15,222 nucleotides of DNA from the NCBI RefSeq assembly GCF_938045775.1, contig NZ_CALIBH010000227.1, positions 1 to 15,222 of the forward strand. The letters run 5' to 3'. Positions 7,202-14,519 of this stretch are shown piece by piece; the stretch's first letter is position 1, and each line of letters begins with the position of its first letter. The notes beneath the pieces are model-generated. The model had not been told where the DNA came from and searched no databases. It saw only the letters and a program-made list of their open reading frames with translations. The position numbers and the translations under genes were made by a program. The DNA comes from an uncultured Campylobacter sp. GTDB lineage: Bacteria; Campylobacterota; Campylobacteria; Campylobacterales; Campylobacteraceae.

Positions 7202-7837
7202 CTATCCACGACCCTGCACCAGTGGGACGAATTCGCAGGCGCCAAGCTCCTCTTCTTTGATCTCGCTCGGCGAAATTTTACTAAATCTAACGATCTTTTG
7301 CGAGCCGCCTCTATTCATCGGAGCGACCAAAATTCCGCCGATTGCCAGCTGCGCAAACAGCCGCTCGTCGATCCGCTCGGCGCACGCGGAGAGCAATATC
7401 CTATCGAAAGGAGCGAAATTTTTCCACCCGGCGTTGCCGTCGTCGTGGCGCAGGCTGATGTTTGAAATCCCGAGATTTGCAAAGTGCCTTTTCGCCTCGC
7501 CTACCAGCCGCTCGACGCGCTCGACGGCAAAGACGCGGTGAACCATCCTACTTAAAATCGCCGCTTGATAGCCGCTGCCGCAGCCGATCTCTAAAATTTT
7601 CTCGACCTTCGGATCCACGCTTAGCGCCATCGTCATACGTGCGACCGTCAGCGGTGAGCTGATCCACTGGCTGGCTAAAATGGGTTGCGCGTTAAGGCTG
7701 AAAGCGTGCGCGCCAAGCGGGGCAAACTCGCTTCTAGCGACGCTACAAAACGCCTCAAAAAGCGCTGGATTTAAACTCACCTGCTCGGCGATGTCGTTCG
7801 CCATCTTTTCGCAGCGTAGCCGCTCTAGCGAGACCAT
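7202..7837 (-). CDS. pcm: protein-L-isoaspartate O-methyltransferase
   Basis: Pcm methylates isoaspartyl residues in damaged proteins with S-adenosylmethionine, starting their repair. Of 211 residues, SQWISSPLTVARM (56-68) is the family substrate-loop signature and LEIGCGSGYQAAILS (82-96) is SAM motif I. Glu106 in VFAVER is the ribose-binding acid, and GGILVAPM is the later strand motif. The length is normal. The start agrees with the family N-terminus (RCEKMANDIAEQV), and GGGAG precedes it. It follows nrdB on the same strand after a 279-base gap. Confidence 0.94.
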   Translation of the reverse strand: MVSLERLRCEKMANDIAEQVSLNPALFEAFCSVARSEFAPLGAHAFSLNAQPILASQWISSPLTVARMTMALSVDPKVEKILEIGCGSGYQAAILSRMVHRVFAVERVERLVGEAKRHFANLGISNISLRHDDGNAGWKNFAPFDRILLSACAERIDERLFAQLAIGGILVAPMNRGGSQKIVRFSKISPSEIKEEELGACEFVPLVQGRG

Positions 7838-8116
7838 AGTGCACTCCCGTCCGACCAGACGTTAAATTTAAAGCCACGAAAGTTTCTGCTCTGTTTAAAT
7901 TCGGAGCCGATAAAATTTTTAAAAATTCCCGAAAGTCCACTCCGCGCCAAAAGAGCATGAGCTGCGTTTTTCAAATACATAGCGCGGCTAAATTTTAAAA
8001 ATTTTGCAGGTAATACGCTTTCTGCGCTCATCGCACGTCCGTGCCGCACCAGACAAGTATCTGCAAAGTATCCGTGCCGCGATGCGGCAGAGCAAAATTT
8101 CAAACCGCAAAATCCG
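7838..8116 (-). other. spacer between nrdB and pcm with short direct repeats and a hairpin
   Basis: The 279 bases contain TCCGTGCCGC twice (8038-8047 and 8071-8080, 33 bases apart). The second copy runs into a perfect hairpin TGCCGC-GAT-GCGGCA (8075-8089), which may be a nrdB 3' end structure. A 100-residue open frame bridges the gap on the minus strand, touching both genes. It has no recognisable motif or clear ribosome binding site, so I do not call it a gene. Confidence 0.4.
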
Positions 8117-9139
8117 CTAAAAATCATCGAAACTCAAGCTTCCTTTGCTGTAGTTCGTGACCTTGCTCTCGAAAAAGTTGCTCTTTTGATCGTTAAATTT
8201 AGAAAAATCATCGACCCATTTTATCGGGTGTTTCGCACCGTATCGCTTCTCAAGCCCGATGGCGAGCAGGCGCTGATCGACCAAGTAGTGGATGTATTCT
8301 TCGATGATGTCGTCCGTAAAGCCCATTATTTGATTATCCGTGATATATTTGCCCCAATCGATCTCTAAGTTTCCCGCCGTTTCGAACATCTCGTAAATTT
8401 TATCCACGTTGCGTTTGTTAAACAGATCGGCGCGCTCCTTGCGGACGGAATTTATCATGTTTTGAAAGAGCAGCAGATGCGTGATCTCGTCGCGCTGTAT
8501 GAAACGGATCATCTGCGCGCTGCCTAGCATCTTGCCTGCGCGGGCAAGCGCATAGATCGAGGTAAAACCGCTGTAGAAGTAGATCCCCTCTAAAATTTGA
8601 TTCGCCACCATCGCTAGCAGCAGCTTATCGTCGCTAACCTCGCCCGCAAGCTCCTCATAGACGCTTGAGATGTAGTCGTTTTTCCTGCGGAGCATATCGT
8701 CGTGCTTCTCCATCTCGTAAATCAGATCGGTGTTTTCGCAGATTGCCTCGACCATGACGGCATAGGATTTGCTGTGGTTGGCCTCCTCGTAGGCTTGGCG
8801 CGCGAGCACGGCGTTGATCTCCGGAGCCGTGATGTAGGGGTTGATATTATCGGCGAGATTGTTGGTCTGAAAGCTATCCATCGATATCAGCTGGCTCCAC
8901 ACGAGATCGTACATCCGCTTCTCGGCGCTTGTAAGATTGAAGTTATAATCGCGTACGTCGTCAGTGGTATCGACCTCTTTAGGAAACCAGGTGTTGGCCT
9001 CCATCAGATCCCAAAGTTTCAGCGCCCATTGATATTTCGCCTTGGTAAAATTTAAAATACCCTGCGGATTGCCGCCGAAGACCTTGCGATCGGTAAGCGT
9101 CTCGTCGGAGAAGGGATTGTAGATTTTTTTCCTATCCAT
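8117..9139 (-). CDS. nrdB: class Ia ribonucleotide reductase small subunit (R2)
   Basis: NrdB holds the diiron-tyrosyl radical that starts aerobic reduction of ribonucleotides by NrdA. With the ATG at 9139 the protein has 340 residues. Metal ligands are Asp88 (SMDSFQ), Glu119 and His122 (YEEANHSKSY), Glu184 (QILEGIYF), and Glu218 and His221 (RDEITHLL). The radical tyrosine is Tyr126. The acidic tail SLSFDDF is the NrdA-docking peptide. I chose 9139 over an in-frame start 13 codons upstream because AAAAAGGCAAAAA lies just before it and the protein then begins MDRKKIYNPF, the family-typical start. nrdA is not nearby, as I recall is usual in Campylobacter. The neighbouring anaerobic enzyme genes suggest a nucleotide-reduction cluster. 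Confidence 0.95.
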   Translation of the reverse strand: MDRKKIYNPFSDETLTDRKVFGGNPQGILNFTKAKYQWALKLWDLMEANTWFPKEVDTTDDVRDYNFNLTSAEKRMYDLVWSQLISMDSFQTNNLADNINPYITAPEINAVLARQAYEEANHSKSYAVMVEAICENTDLIYEMEKHDDMLRRKNDYISSVYEELAGEVSDDKLLLAMVANQILEGIYFYSGFTSIYALARAGKMLGSAQMIRFIQRDEITHLLLFQNMINSVRKERADLFNKRNVDKIYEMFETAGNLEIDWGKYITDNQIMGFTDDIIEEYIHYLVDQRLLAIGLEKRYGAKHPIKWVDDFSKFNDQKSNFFESKVTNYSKGSLSFDDF

Positions 9140-9167
9140 TTTTTGCCTTTTTAAAAATTTAGGGCGT

Positions 9168-9173
9168 ATTTTA
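9168..9173 (-). promoter_or_regulatory. possible -10 box of nrdB
   Basis: On the minus strand TAAAAT in GGCTAAAATACGCC lies about 30 bases upstream of the nrdB start. It is a single near-consensus hexamer and therefore weak evidence. Confidence 0.35.
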
Positions 9174-9412
9174 GCCAAAGCAAGCTAAATTTACCTTTTC
9201 TTTTGAAGCGGCAATGGCTACACGGCGTGAAATTTAGCGCGAAGTTAAATTTACGCGGTATAAAATTTAAAGCCCTTGATAAACATAGAATTTTACGCCG
9301 CAAGCGGAGCGAAATTTAAACATAGCAAGCAGAGGTGCACTAAATTTTAAAGCTTCCCGTAAGGCGAAATTTATCGCGGCGCAATATATGCCGGACAATG
9401 CGCGCTAGAAAA
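9174..9412. other. gene-free spacer rich in AAATTTA words
   Basis: About 240 of the 318 bases between nrdB and nrdG. I see many AAATTTA/TAAATTT copies separated by GC-rich snippets, but no supported frame, tRNA or regular repeat period. It may be decayed coding DNA, but no remnant is recognisable. Confidence 0.5.
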
Positions 9413-9433
9413 ATTTCATCGCGTTCATCGCGA
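9413..9433 (-). terminator. intrinsic terminator of the nrdD-nrdG operon
   Basis: On the minus transcript TCGCG-ATGAA-CGCGA (9419-9433) is a perfect five-pair stem. It is followed directly by TGAAATTTTTC, a U-rich tail, and lies 25-39 bases after the nrdG stop. The arrangement fits an intrinsic terminator, although the stem is short. Confidence 0.5.
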
Positions 9434-9457
9434 CAAGACGCGCGCAGAGGCGTAAAT

Positions 9458-10180
9458 TTAATCAAAATTTCGAAGTTCGATCTTTAGCTCGGTGCGGATT
9501 TTGCTCGGATCAAAGCTCGCAAGCGGTGCGTTTAAATTACCGAAATTATCGCCTGTAGATAGGAAGCTTTGCAGATAATAGACGCCGCGGTAGCCCTCGC
9601 TGTATAGAATTTGCGCCATCTGCTCGATCTTTGCTTCGTTTAAAAAATCGGCATGCACGGTCGTACGCACCTCAAATTTAAAATTTAGCCGCAGCAAAAG
9701 CCTAAGAGTTTGCAGAAATCTATCATATAAATTTGACTTTGTAATAAGCTCAAAATCCTGCCGCGGCGCCTTAAAATCAAGTGCGATATAATCGATCAGC
9801 CCTAAGTTTAGCGCCTCTTCGATCTTTTGCGGATTTGAGCCGTTGGTATCAACCTTGAGCAAAAAGCCGCGCCGCTTAACTTCGTGCGCTAGCGGGATAA
9901 AATCGCTCGCACAGGTGCATTCGCCGCCGCTAAATACGATGCCCTGAAGCTTGCCCGCGCGCGCATCCAAAAAGCGCAGAAACTCTTCGTTTGAAATTTT
10001 ACCCTGAGAAGTAACGATTTGTGGGTTGTAGCAGTAATTGCAGCGCATATTGCAGCCGCAAAACCACGCAATCGCGGCGATGTGATCAGGAAAATCAAGC
10101 ATCGTAAACGGCGTGATCTCGTAAATCTGCGCGTTACGCAGGTTTAAGGCTTGCGGCGGCTTCGTATGCGTTTGTTGCAT
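9458..10180 (-). CDS. nrdG: anaerobic ribonucleotide reductase activating enzyme (radical SAM)
   Basis: NrdG uses a 4Fe-4S cluster and S-adenosylmethionine to create the glycyl radical of class III ribonucleotide reductase. The 240-residue protein has the cluster motif Cys43-x3-Cys47-x2-Cys50 (CGCNMRCNYCYN), then the SAM-binding GGE at about 85-87 (VFSGGECT) and KVDTNGSNP. The N-terminal ITPFTMLDFPDHIAAIAW is typical of the NrdG2 branch. It lies 17 bases after the small glycyl-radical gene and downstream of nrdD. No strong ribosome binding site precedes the ATG, so coupling to the gene before it is likely. By sequence alone it could be another glycyl-radical activase, but the neighbours make NrdG the clear choice. 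Confidence 0.9.
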   Translation of the reverse strand: MQQTHTKPPQALNLRNAQIYEITPFTMLDFPDHIAAIAWFCGCNMRCNYCYNPQIVTSQGKISNEEFLRFLDARAGKLQGIVFSGGECTCASDFIPLAHEVKRRGFLLKVDTNGSNPQKIEEALNLGLIDYIALDFKAPRQDFELITKSNLYDRFLQTLRLLLRLNFKFEVRTTVHADFLNEAKIEQMAQILYSEGYRGVYYLQSFLSTGDNFGNLNAPLASFDPSKIRTELKIELRNFD

Positions 10181-10197
10181 TTGGCCGGTAGCGGCGA

Positions 10198-10362
10198 CTA
10201 GGCGATCTGCTTTTTGTCTTTTTTCTCTTCAAAAAAGACGCGCTCTTTGTGTTCGCCCTTCTTTCCGATATTAAAGCTCTCTACTGGGCGTAAATAGCCC
10301 ATTACTCTCGTGTAAACGACGCATTTTGTGCGTTTTGCTTCTAACTCTTTTGGAAATTCCAT
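10198..10362 (-). CDS. stand-alone glycyl-radical segment of class III ribonucleotide reductase
   Basis: This 54-residue protein starts MEFPKELEAKRTKCVVY and continues YTRVMGYLRPVESFN, then IGKKGEHKERVFF. That is the C-terminal glycyl-radical segment of NrdD (pattern RVxGYLRPV...N.GK..E...R), with Gly22 as the expected radical site. In most NrdD proteins this segment is fused to the large chain, and here the large chain lacks it. AAAGGATGGAG precedes the ATG. The gene lies 39 bases after the nrdD stop in the same reading frame, separated by two in-frame TAA codons (10402-10404 and 10390-10392). An in-frame ATG at 10377 is an alternative start. Lys/Glu-rich residues form the tail. The likely role is a separate radical-bearing subunit that docks on NrdD and is activated by NrdG, by analogy with the stand-alone glycyl-radical protein YfiD/GrcA. 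Confidence 0.85.
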   Translation of the reverse strand: MEFPKELEAKRTKCVVYTRVMGYLRPVESFNIGKKGEHKERVFFEEKKDKKQIA

Positions 10363-10401
10363 TCTCCATCCTTTCATTAAGATTAAAATTTAAATCGCTA
10401 T

Positions 10402-12510
10402 TTAGGCGCCCTTGCTCTGCTTGGCCTTGTATTCCGCAAGCAGCTCCTCATCGCATTTCGGGCAGTATTCATGCTCGCCGCTGATGTAGCCGTGCTTATG
10501 GCAGACGCTAAAAATCGGCGTGATCGTGATATAAGGAAGCTTGTAGTTTTGCACTACACTTTTTACGAGCTGCTTACACGCCTGAGCCGAGCTTATACGC
10601 TCCTTCATATACAGATGCAACACTGTGCCGCCTGTATAGGAGCTTTGCAGCTCGTCCTGCATCGCCAGAGCTTCGAACGGATCGCTTCCGAAATTTGCCG
10701 GAAGCTGCGTCGAATTGGTGTAGTATATATTTTTATCAAATCCCGCCTGGATGATATCTGCGTAGCGTTTCTTGTCTTCTTTGGCGAAGCGATACGTAGT
10801 TCCCTCGGCAGGCGTGGCTTCGAGATTGTATAAATTTCCGGTTTGCTCCTGAAACGAGCGGATCTTCTCGCGCAGATACTCAACCATTTTAAGGGCAAAT
10901 TTACGTCCGAATTCCGTCGTAATATCTTCTTTGTTACCGCTGAAATTTCGTATCATCTCGTTTGCGCCGTTAATGCCAATGGTACTAAAATGGTTATTAA
11001 AGCCTGGCAGATAGCGCTTCGTATATGGATACAAGCCGCGCTCGAACATCTCGGTTACAAATTTTCGCTTCTTCTCAAGCGTCGATTTAGCAAGCTCTAA
11101 AAGCTCATCCAGCCTCGCATACAGCGCCTCTTCGTTATTTTTATATAGATAGCCTAGGCGGGCTAAATTTATCGTTACGACGCCGATACTTCCCGTCATC
11201 TCCGCGCTTCCGAAAAGTCCTCCGCCGCGCTTAAGAAGCTCGCGCAGATCAAGCTGCAAGCGGCAGCACATCGAGCGTACGGCGCCAGGTTTATACGCCT
11301 TTGGATTGGGTACGCGCTCGCCCTTTTCGTTCGTGATATATTGCGAGCCGATGAAATTTTGAAAGTAACTGGAGCCTACCTTGGCGGTGTTTTCAAAAAC
11401 CGCGTCGGCCGCAGGCGTATCCCAATCAAACTCCTCCGTCAAATTTACCGTAGGAATCGGGAAGGTAAAGGGCTGACCGCACTTATCGCCCGTCGTTAAA
11501 ACCTCGTAAAACGCAATCACGATGCGGTTCATCTCGGGCTCGAAATCGCCGTAAGTCAAAGCCTCGAGCGAGTCCTTACCGCGCCTTTTAGCCTCAGCCA
11601 AAAGCTCCTCGTCGCATAAATTTTTAAATAGATGCTCGTTGTTATGCGTAGGGATCTGCGTTTTTAGATCATCCGGGCAGGTCATATCGATGGTGACGTT
11701 AGTAAACGGGCTCTGTCCCCAGCGCGCCGGAACATTTAGGTTGAACACGAAGCTCGTGATCGCCTTTTTGACCTCATCGTCGCTTAATTTATCGCGGAAA
11801 ACGTATGGCGCCAGATAGGTGTCAAAGCTGCTAAACGCCTGTGCGCCGGCCCACTCGCTTTGTAAAATTCCAAGAAAATTGGCCATCTGATACAGCGCTT
11901 CGCGGAAATGTTTCGGCGCCTTGCTCTCGACTCTGCCGCGTACGCCGTTAAAGCCCTCGTTTAGAAGCACGCGCAAGCTCCAACCCGCGCAATACGCCGT
12001 AAGGCAGTCCAGGTCGTGGATATGATAGTCGCCGTTTCGGTGTGCCGCGCCCTCCTCGCGAGAGTAAATTTTATCTAGCCAGTAGTTTGCGATGACCTTG
12101 CCGGCAGTGTTATTGATCAGGCCTGCGTTTGAGTAGCTGGTATTGGAATTTGCTAAAATTCGCCAATCCTGCTTGCTGATATATTCATTGACCGTCTGGG
12201 TGCAGTTGATATAGGTCGTGTCCTCCTCAAGCCCCAAAATATGCTCGCGCTGCATCTTATGCGTGTGGCGGTAGATCATAAAGCTCTTTAGAACGTCGAA
12301 ATCGCCCGCTTCGAAGAGCTTTTTCTCAATGAGATCCTGAATATCTTCGACGCTTAGTTTATCCTTGAAAACGATCGCGCCCATTACGTTATCGAAGACT
12401 TTTTCGTCAAACTCGCTACCCGCGCTTTTGTAGGCTTTTTTGATAGCATCTTTTATTTTGTAGGATTGAAATTCTTGAAAACTTCCGTCTCTTTTAATGA
12501 TTTTTTTCAT
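10402..12510 (-). CDS. nrdD: anaerobic ribonucleoside-triphosphate reductase large chain, lacking its glycyl-radical end
   Basis: NrdD reduces ribonucleoside triphosphates to deoxy forms without oxygen. With the ATG at 12510 it has 702 residues; a GTG two codons upstream is possible, but GGGGTGCTT places the binding site before the ATG. Residues 1-90 are an ATP-cone (IIKRDGSFQEF) for allosteric control. The catalytic barrel follows, including RNGDYHIHDLD, NVPARWGQSPFTN and MCCRLQLDL (Cys415/Cys416, one a candidate thiyl site). Near the end FSVCHKHGYISGEHEYCPKC gives Cys670, Cys683 and Cys686 of the zinc motif. The chain then ends with no RVxGY glycyl-radical motif, which lies in the next gene. 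An intact gene with complete motifs argues against simple decay. Operon order is nrdD, small radical gene, nrdG. Confidence 0.93.
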   Translation of the reverse strand: MKKIIKRDGSFQEFQSYKIKDAIKKAYKSAGSEFDEKVFDNVMGAIVFKDKLSVEDIQDLIEKKLFEAGDFDVLKSFMIYRHTHKMQREHILGLEEDTTYINCTQTVNEYISKQDWRILANSNTSYSNAGLINNTAGKVIANYWLDKIYSREEGAAHRNGDYHIHDLDCLTAYCAGWSLRVLLNEGFNGVRGRVESKAPKHFREALYQMANFLGILQSEWAGAQAFSSFDTYLAPYVFRDKLSDDEVKKAITSFVFNLNVPARWGQSPFTNVTIDMTCPDDLKTQIPTHNNEHLFKNLCDEELLAEAKRRGKDSLEALTYGDFEPEMNRIVIAFYEVLTTGDKCGQPFTFPIPTVNLTEEFDWDTPAADAVFENTAKVGSSYFQNFIGSQYITNEKGERVPNPKAYKPGAVRSMCCRLQLDLRELLKRGGGLFGSAEMTGSIGVVTINLARLGYLYKNNEEALYARLDELLELAKSTLEKKRKFVTEMFERGLYPYTKRYLPGFNNHFSTIGINGANEMIRNFSGNKEDITTEFGRKFALKMVEYLREKIRSFQEQTGNLYNLEATPAEGTTYRFAKEDKKRYADIIQAGFDKNIYYTNSTQLPANFGSDPFEALAMQDELQSSYTGGTVLHLYMKERISSAQACKQLVKSVVQNYKLPYITITPIFSVCHKHGYISGEHEYCPKCDEELLAEYKAKQSKGA

Positions 12511-12546
12511 AAGCACCCCGAGAATTTTCTGAATAAATTGGCAGAA

Positions 12547-12552
12547 AGTATA
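12547..12552 (-). promoter_or_regulatory. -10 box of the nrdD operon
   Basis: On the minus strand TATACT in CCTTGATATACTTTC lies about 40 bases upstream of the nrdD start. No convincing FNR-type palindrome was found beside it. Confidence 0.45.
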
Positions 12553-12640
12553 TCAAGGAATCTTTAATTCAAATTAAAAATGAGCGGAATGTTTATTACA
12601 TAATTTTATCCAGAAAAAACGAAATTTAACCAAATCTCGC

Positions 12641-12646
12641 TATAAT
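12641..12646 (+). promoter_or_regulatory. -10 box of the lipoprotein gene
   Basis: TATAAT in CTCGCTATAATCGCGG lies 33 bases upstream of the lipoprotein ATG. It is divergent from the nrdD promoter and a strong match to the consensus. Confidence 0.6.
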
Positions 12647-12679
12647 CGCGGAGTTTATTTTATAAAATTTGGAAATGCT

Positions 12680-13312
12680 ATGAAAAATTTTAAAATAAGT
12701 TTTTTCGTGATCTTGCTGTGTGCCTTTTTAGCGGGCTGCGCTGCGCTTAAAGGCTCTAAAAGCACGGATAATTCGGCACTTGCCGGAGGCATCGATCACG
12801 CAGGATATCCAAACGCATATCTGGAGCGCATCGCGGGCGAAAGTATCGCTGATCTGCTCTCAAAGCGCATAGTCGGAAAGAAAGGCGGTAGATTCAGCGT
12901 CGTCGGCATCGAGCCACTGGACGGGACGAACGCGCACGGCGTGGATGCGGAATTTTTAAGCAAAAAAATTAGAATTTCACTGCTGCATTCAGGCAAAGCG
13001 GTCGTCACAGACGCCCCAAGTAAAGATGAACTCGTATTTAGCAACGATGGCGTAAGCCGTGGCTATCACGCCGTAGAAAGCGGCTCGATCTACGCGCCAG
13101 ATTACATCTTGGTAGGTAAAATTTTACCGCAAAGCCCCGCTGTGGCAAACGACGGTAAGGCAGGATCTAAAAAATCAAAAAATTTAAATTATGCAGCTAA
13201 AAATTCTACCGCGCAAGCAAGCGAAAGCCTACTTTTAGAGCTTTCGATGATAGATACTCGCAACAACAAAAGCGTGTGGAAATATAAAAAAGCGCTTCAA
13301 AAGCAAATTTAA
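12680..13312 (+). CDS. LpoB-like outer-membrane lipoprotein
   Basis: The 210-residue protein has a lipoprotein signal peptide with lipobox LAGC and Cys20 as the lipidated residue. A folded domain follows. FSVVGIEPLDGTNAHGVDAEF, then IRISLLHSGKAVVTD, then PDYILVGKI and LLLELSMIDTRNNKSVWKYKK follow the strand order of the LpoB/FlgO-like family (small-molecule or partner-binding alpha-beta domain). LpoB activates penicillin-binding protein 1b in E. coli. Whether this one does so is unknown, and flagellar outer-membrane proteins share the fold. Residues 150-180 are a low-complexity Ser/Lys/Ala-rich insert. GGAA precedes the ATG. rpsU follows after about 50 bases and may be cotranscribed. Confidence 0.65.
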   Translation: MKNFKISFFVILLCAFLAGCAALKGSKSTDNSALAGGIDHAGYPNAYLERIAGESIADLLSKRIVGKKGGRFSVVGIEPLDGTNAHGVDAEFLSKKIRISLLHSGKAVVTDAPSKDELVFSNDGVSRGYHAVESGSIYAPDYILVGKILPQSPAVANDGKAGSKKSKNLNYAAKNSTAQASESLLLELSMIDTRNNKSVWKYKKALQKQI

Positions 13313-13363
13313 GGAATTTTTCGCTAAACTCACGATTCATTTTTTTGAAAGGCGGTGAGGAAA

Positions 13364-13576
13364 GTGCCTGGAGTAAAGGTATATCCGAACGAATCATTTG
13401 ACGAAGCTTACAGACGCTTTAAGAAGCAGACCGATCGTAACCTAGTCGTTACTGAGGTTCGCGCGAGACGATTTTTTGAGCCGATGACGGAAGTCCGCAA
13501 AAAGCAAAAAATTTCAGCTCGCAAAAAGATGCTTAAACGTCTTTACACGCTACGTCGCTACGAGTCACGCTTGTAG
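13364..13576 (+). CDS. rpsU: 30S ribosomal protein S21
   Basis: S21 is a small basic protein at the 30S platform used in translation initiation. I chose the GTG at 13364, which yields 70 residues beginning MPGVKVYPNESFDEAYR, the usual start in this group; an upstream GTG at 13355 would add three residues (VRK). Downstream sequence VVTEVRARRFFEPMTEVRKKQ and KKMLKRLYTLRRYESRL are highly conserved. GAGG lies three bases before the GTG and AAAGG further upstream. GTG is an uncommon start for such a highly expressed gene. It lies just after the lipoprotein gene. Confidence 0.95.
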   Translation: MPGVKVYPNESFDEAYRRFKKQTDRNLVVTEVRARRFFEPMTEVRKKQKISARKKMLKRLYTLRRYESRL

Positions 13577-13579
13577 CGG

Positions 13580-13622
13580 TTTGCGCGGATTTGCGGATTT
13601 TAAATTTGCAGATCTACGCAAA
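13580..13622 (+). terminator. possible terminator after rpsU
   Basis: TTTGCG (13580-13585) pairs with CGCAAA (13617-13622), and ATTTTATC follows. The stem is only six pairs with a long loop, so it is a weak candidate. The rest of the 273-base gap to the next gene is AT-rich spacer with AAATTTA words and no supported gene. Confidence 0.3.
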
Positions 13623-13818
13623 ATTTTATCTCACATCTTTTTTAAATTTACAGCCCGCTTAAAATTTTACCCGCCGCGTCAGCGCCGAAATTCCGATCTA
13701 AATTTTAAAATTTATCTAATTAAATTTACCCGCCTTTTTGCGGCGCCTGCTTTATACAACATATCCGCCGGCGAGCCGCTAAATTTTGAAATTTATCTTT
13801 ACCTATTCGTTTTTTAGA

Positions 13819-13824
13819 TATACT
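13819..13824 (+). promoter_or_regulatory. -10 box of the membrane-protein gene
   Basis: TATACT in TAGATATACTTTTGC lies 25 bases before the ATG at 13850, giving a short leader. Confidence 0.45.
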
Positions 13825-13849
13825 TTTGCATAAATTTCAAGGAGCAACC

Positions 13850-14443
13850 ATGGACTTAAACGACTATCTACACACTCAAGGCCAGCAGCCCTCAAACCCG
13901 CAAGAAAAAGAGGTAGCACTCATCAAATACACCTTCATCGCGGCCTGCGCCTTAAAAGCTATAGCCGAACTGGTGCTATTGCTATTAGGAATTTACGGCG
14001 GATTGGGAGTGCTACTAAGCGCAGCGGCATTCGTGCTTTTTATCTTTAGCATTTATAATATCTCTAAGCTTACCGTAAGCCGCAGCCTTTTGCGCAACGT
14101 AGCCATTGCCTTTGCGGCAATATTTATAGGCGTATTGTTATTTATATTTTTAGCGGGCGGCATCATCGCTCAAATACTACTTGCATTGGGATTCATCGCA
14201 TCGTTTCTGTTTTTTTATAGATTTTATCAGGAGCTTGCCGATACTAGCGGAGTTGCGATATTTTCATATTGCTTTATCGCGCTTGTACTTGCAGCTATTG
14301 CAAATGCGTTTTTGGCGCGTTTTTCGCTGCCTGCTACGGTGCTACTAAGCTTAGCGGCTCTTGCGCTTAACGCTTTTGCTATGTTCAGCATAGAGGGCTT
14401 TTCTCGTTCGTATTATTCTTATGATCTTAGAGGCAAAAGATAA
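13850..14443 (+). CDS. six-helix membrane protein of unknown function
   Basis: I do not recognise the family. With the ATG at 13850, chosen because AAGGAG lies seven bases upstream, it has 197 residues; an in-frame ATG at 13826 lacks such a site and lies at the expected transcription start. Residues 1-22 are polar (QGQQPSNPQEKE). About six hydrophobic helices follow (25-47, 48-70, 82-101, 104-122, 135-155, 160-181), and the tail SRSYYSYDLRGKR is positively charged. By the positive-inside rule the C-terminus is probably cytoplasmic. No catalytic motif is visible. The next gene has a nearly identical ribosome binding leader, which hints at similar expression. Confidence 0.75.
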   Translation: MDLNDYLHTQGQQPSNPQEKEVALIKYTFIAACALKAIAELVLLLLGIYGGLGVLLSAAAFVLFIFSIYNISKLTVSRSLLRNVAIAFAAIFIGVLLFIFLAGGIIAQILLALGFIASFLFFYRFYQELADTSGVAIFSYCFIALVLAAIANAFLARFSLPATVLLSLAALALNAFAMFSIEGFSRSYYSYDLRGKR

Positions 14444-14519
14444 ATTTTGATTGCTTGATCGGTTGTGGAAAGACCAGCAAAGAGCTAAATTTTTAAAATT
14501 TAAAATCAAGGAGCAAGCC

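Noticed and set aside
7825..8127. 100-residue frame between nrdB and pcm as a gene
   Set aside because: No recognisable motif or convincing start signal; kept only as an unexplained region.
9117..9178. Longer nrdB start at 9178
   Set aside because: The extra 13 residues are unlike the family and the ribosome binding site fits the ATG at 9139.
10390..10404. Programmed read-through joining nrdD to the glycyl-radical segment
   Set aside because: The frame is the same, but there are two TAA codons in the gap and the small gene has its own good ribosome binding site, so separate translation is more likely.
12533..12590. FNR/CRP-type palindrome upstream of nrdD
   Set aside because: Half sites such as TTGAT and ATCAA occur, but no pair has the right spacing.
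13581..13817. 78-residue open frame after rpsU
   Set aside because: It runs through AAATTTA-rich spacer, has no ribosome binding site and reads as compositionally driven F/K/L/Y-rich sequence with no motif.
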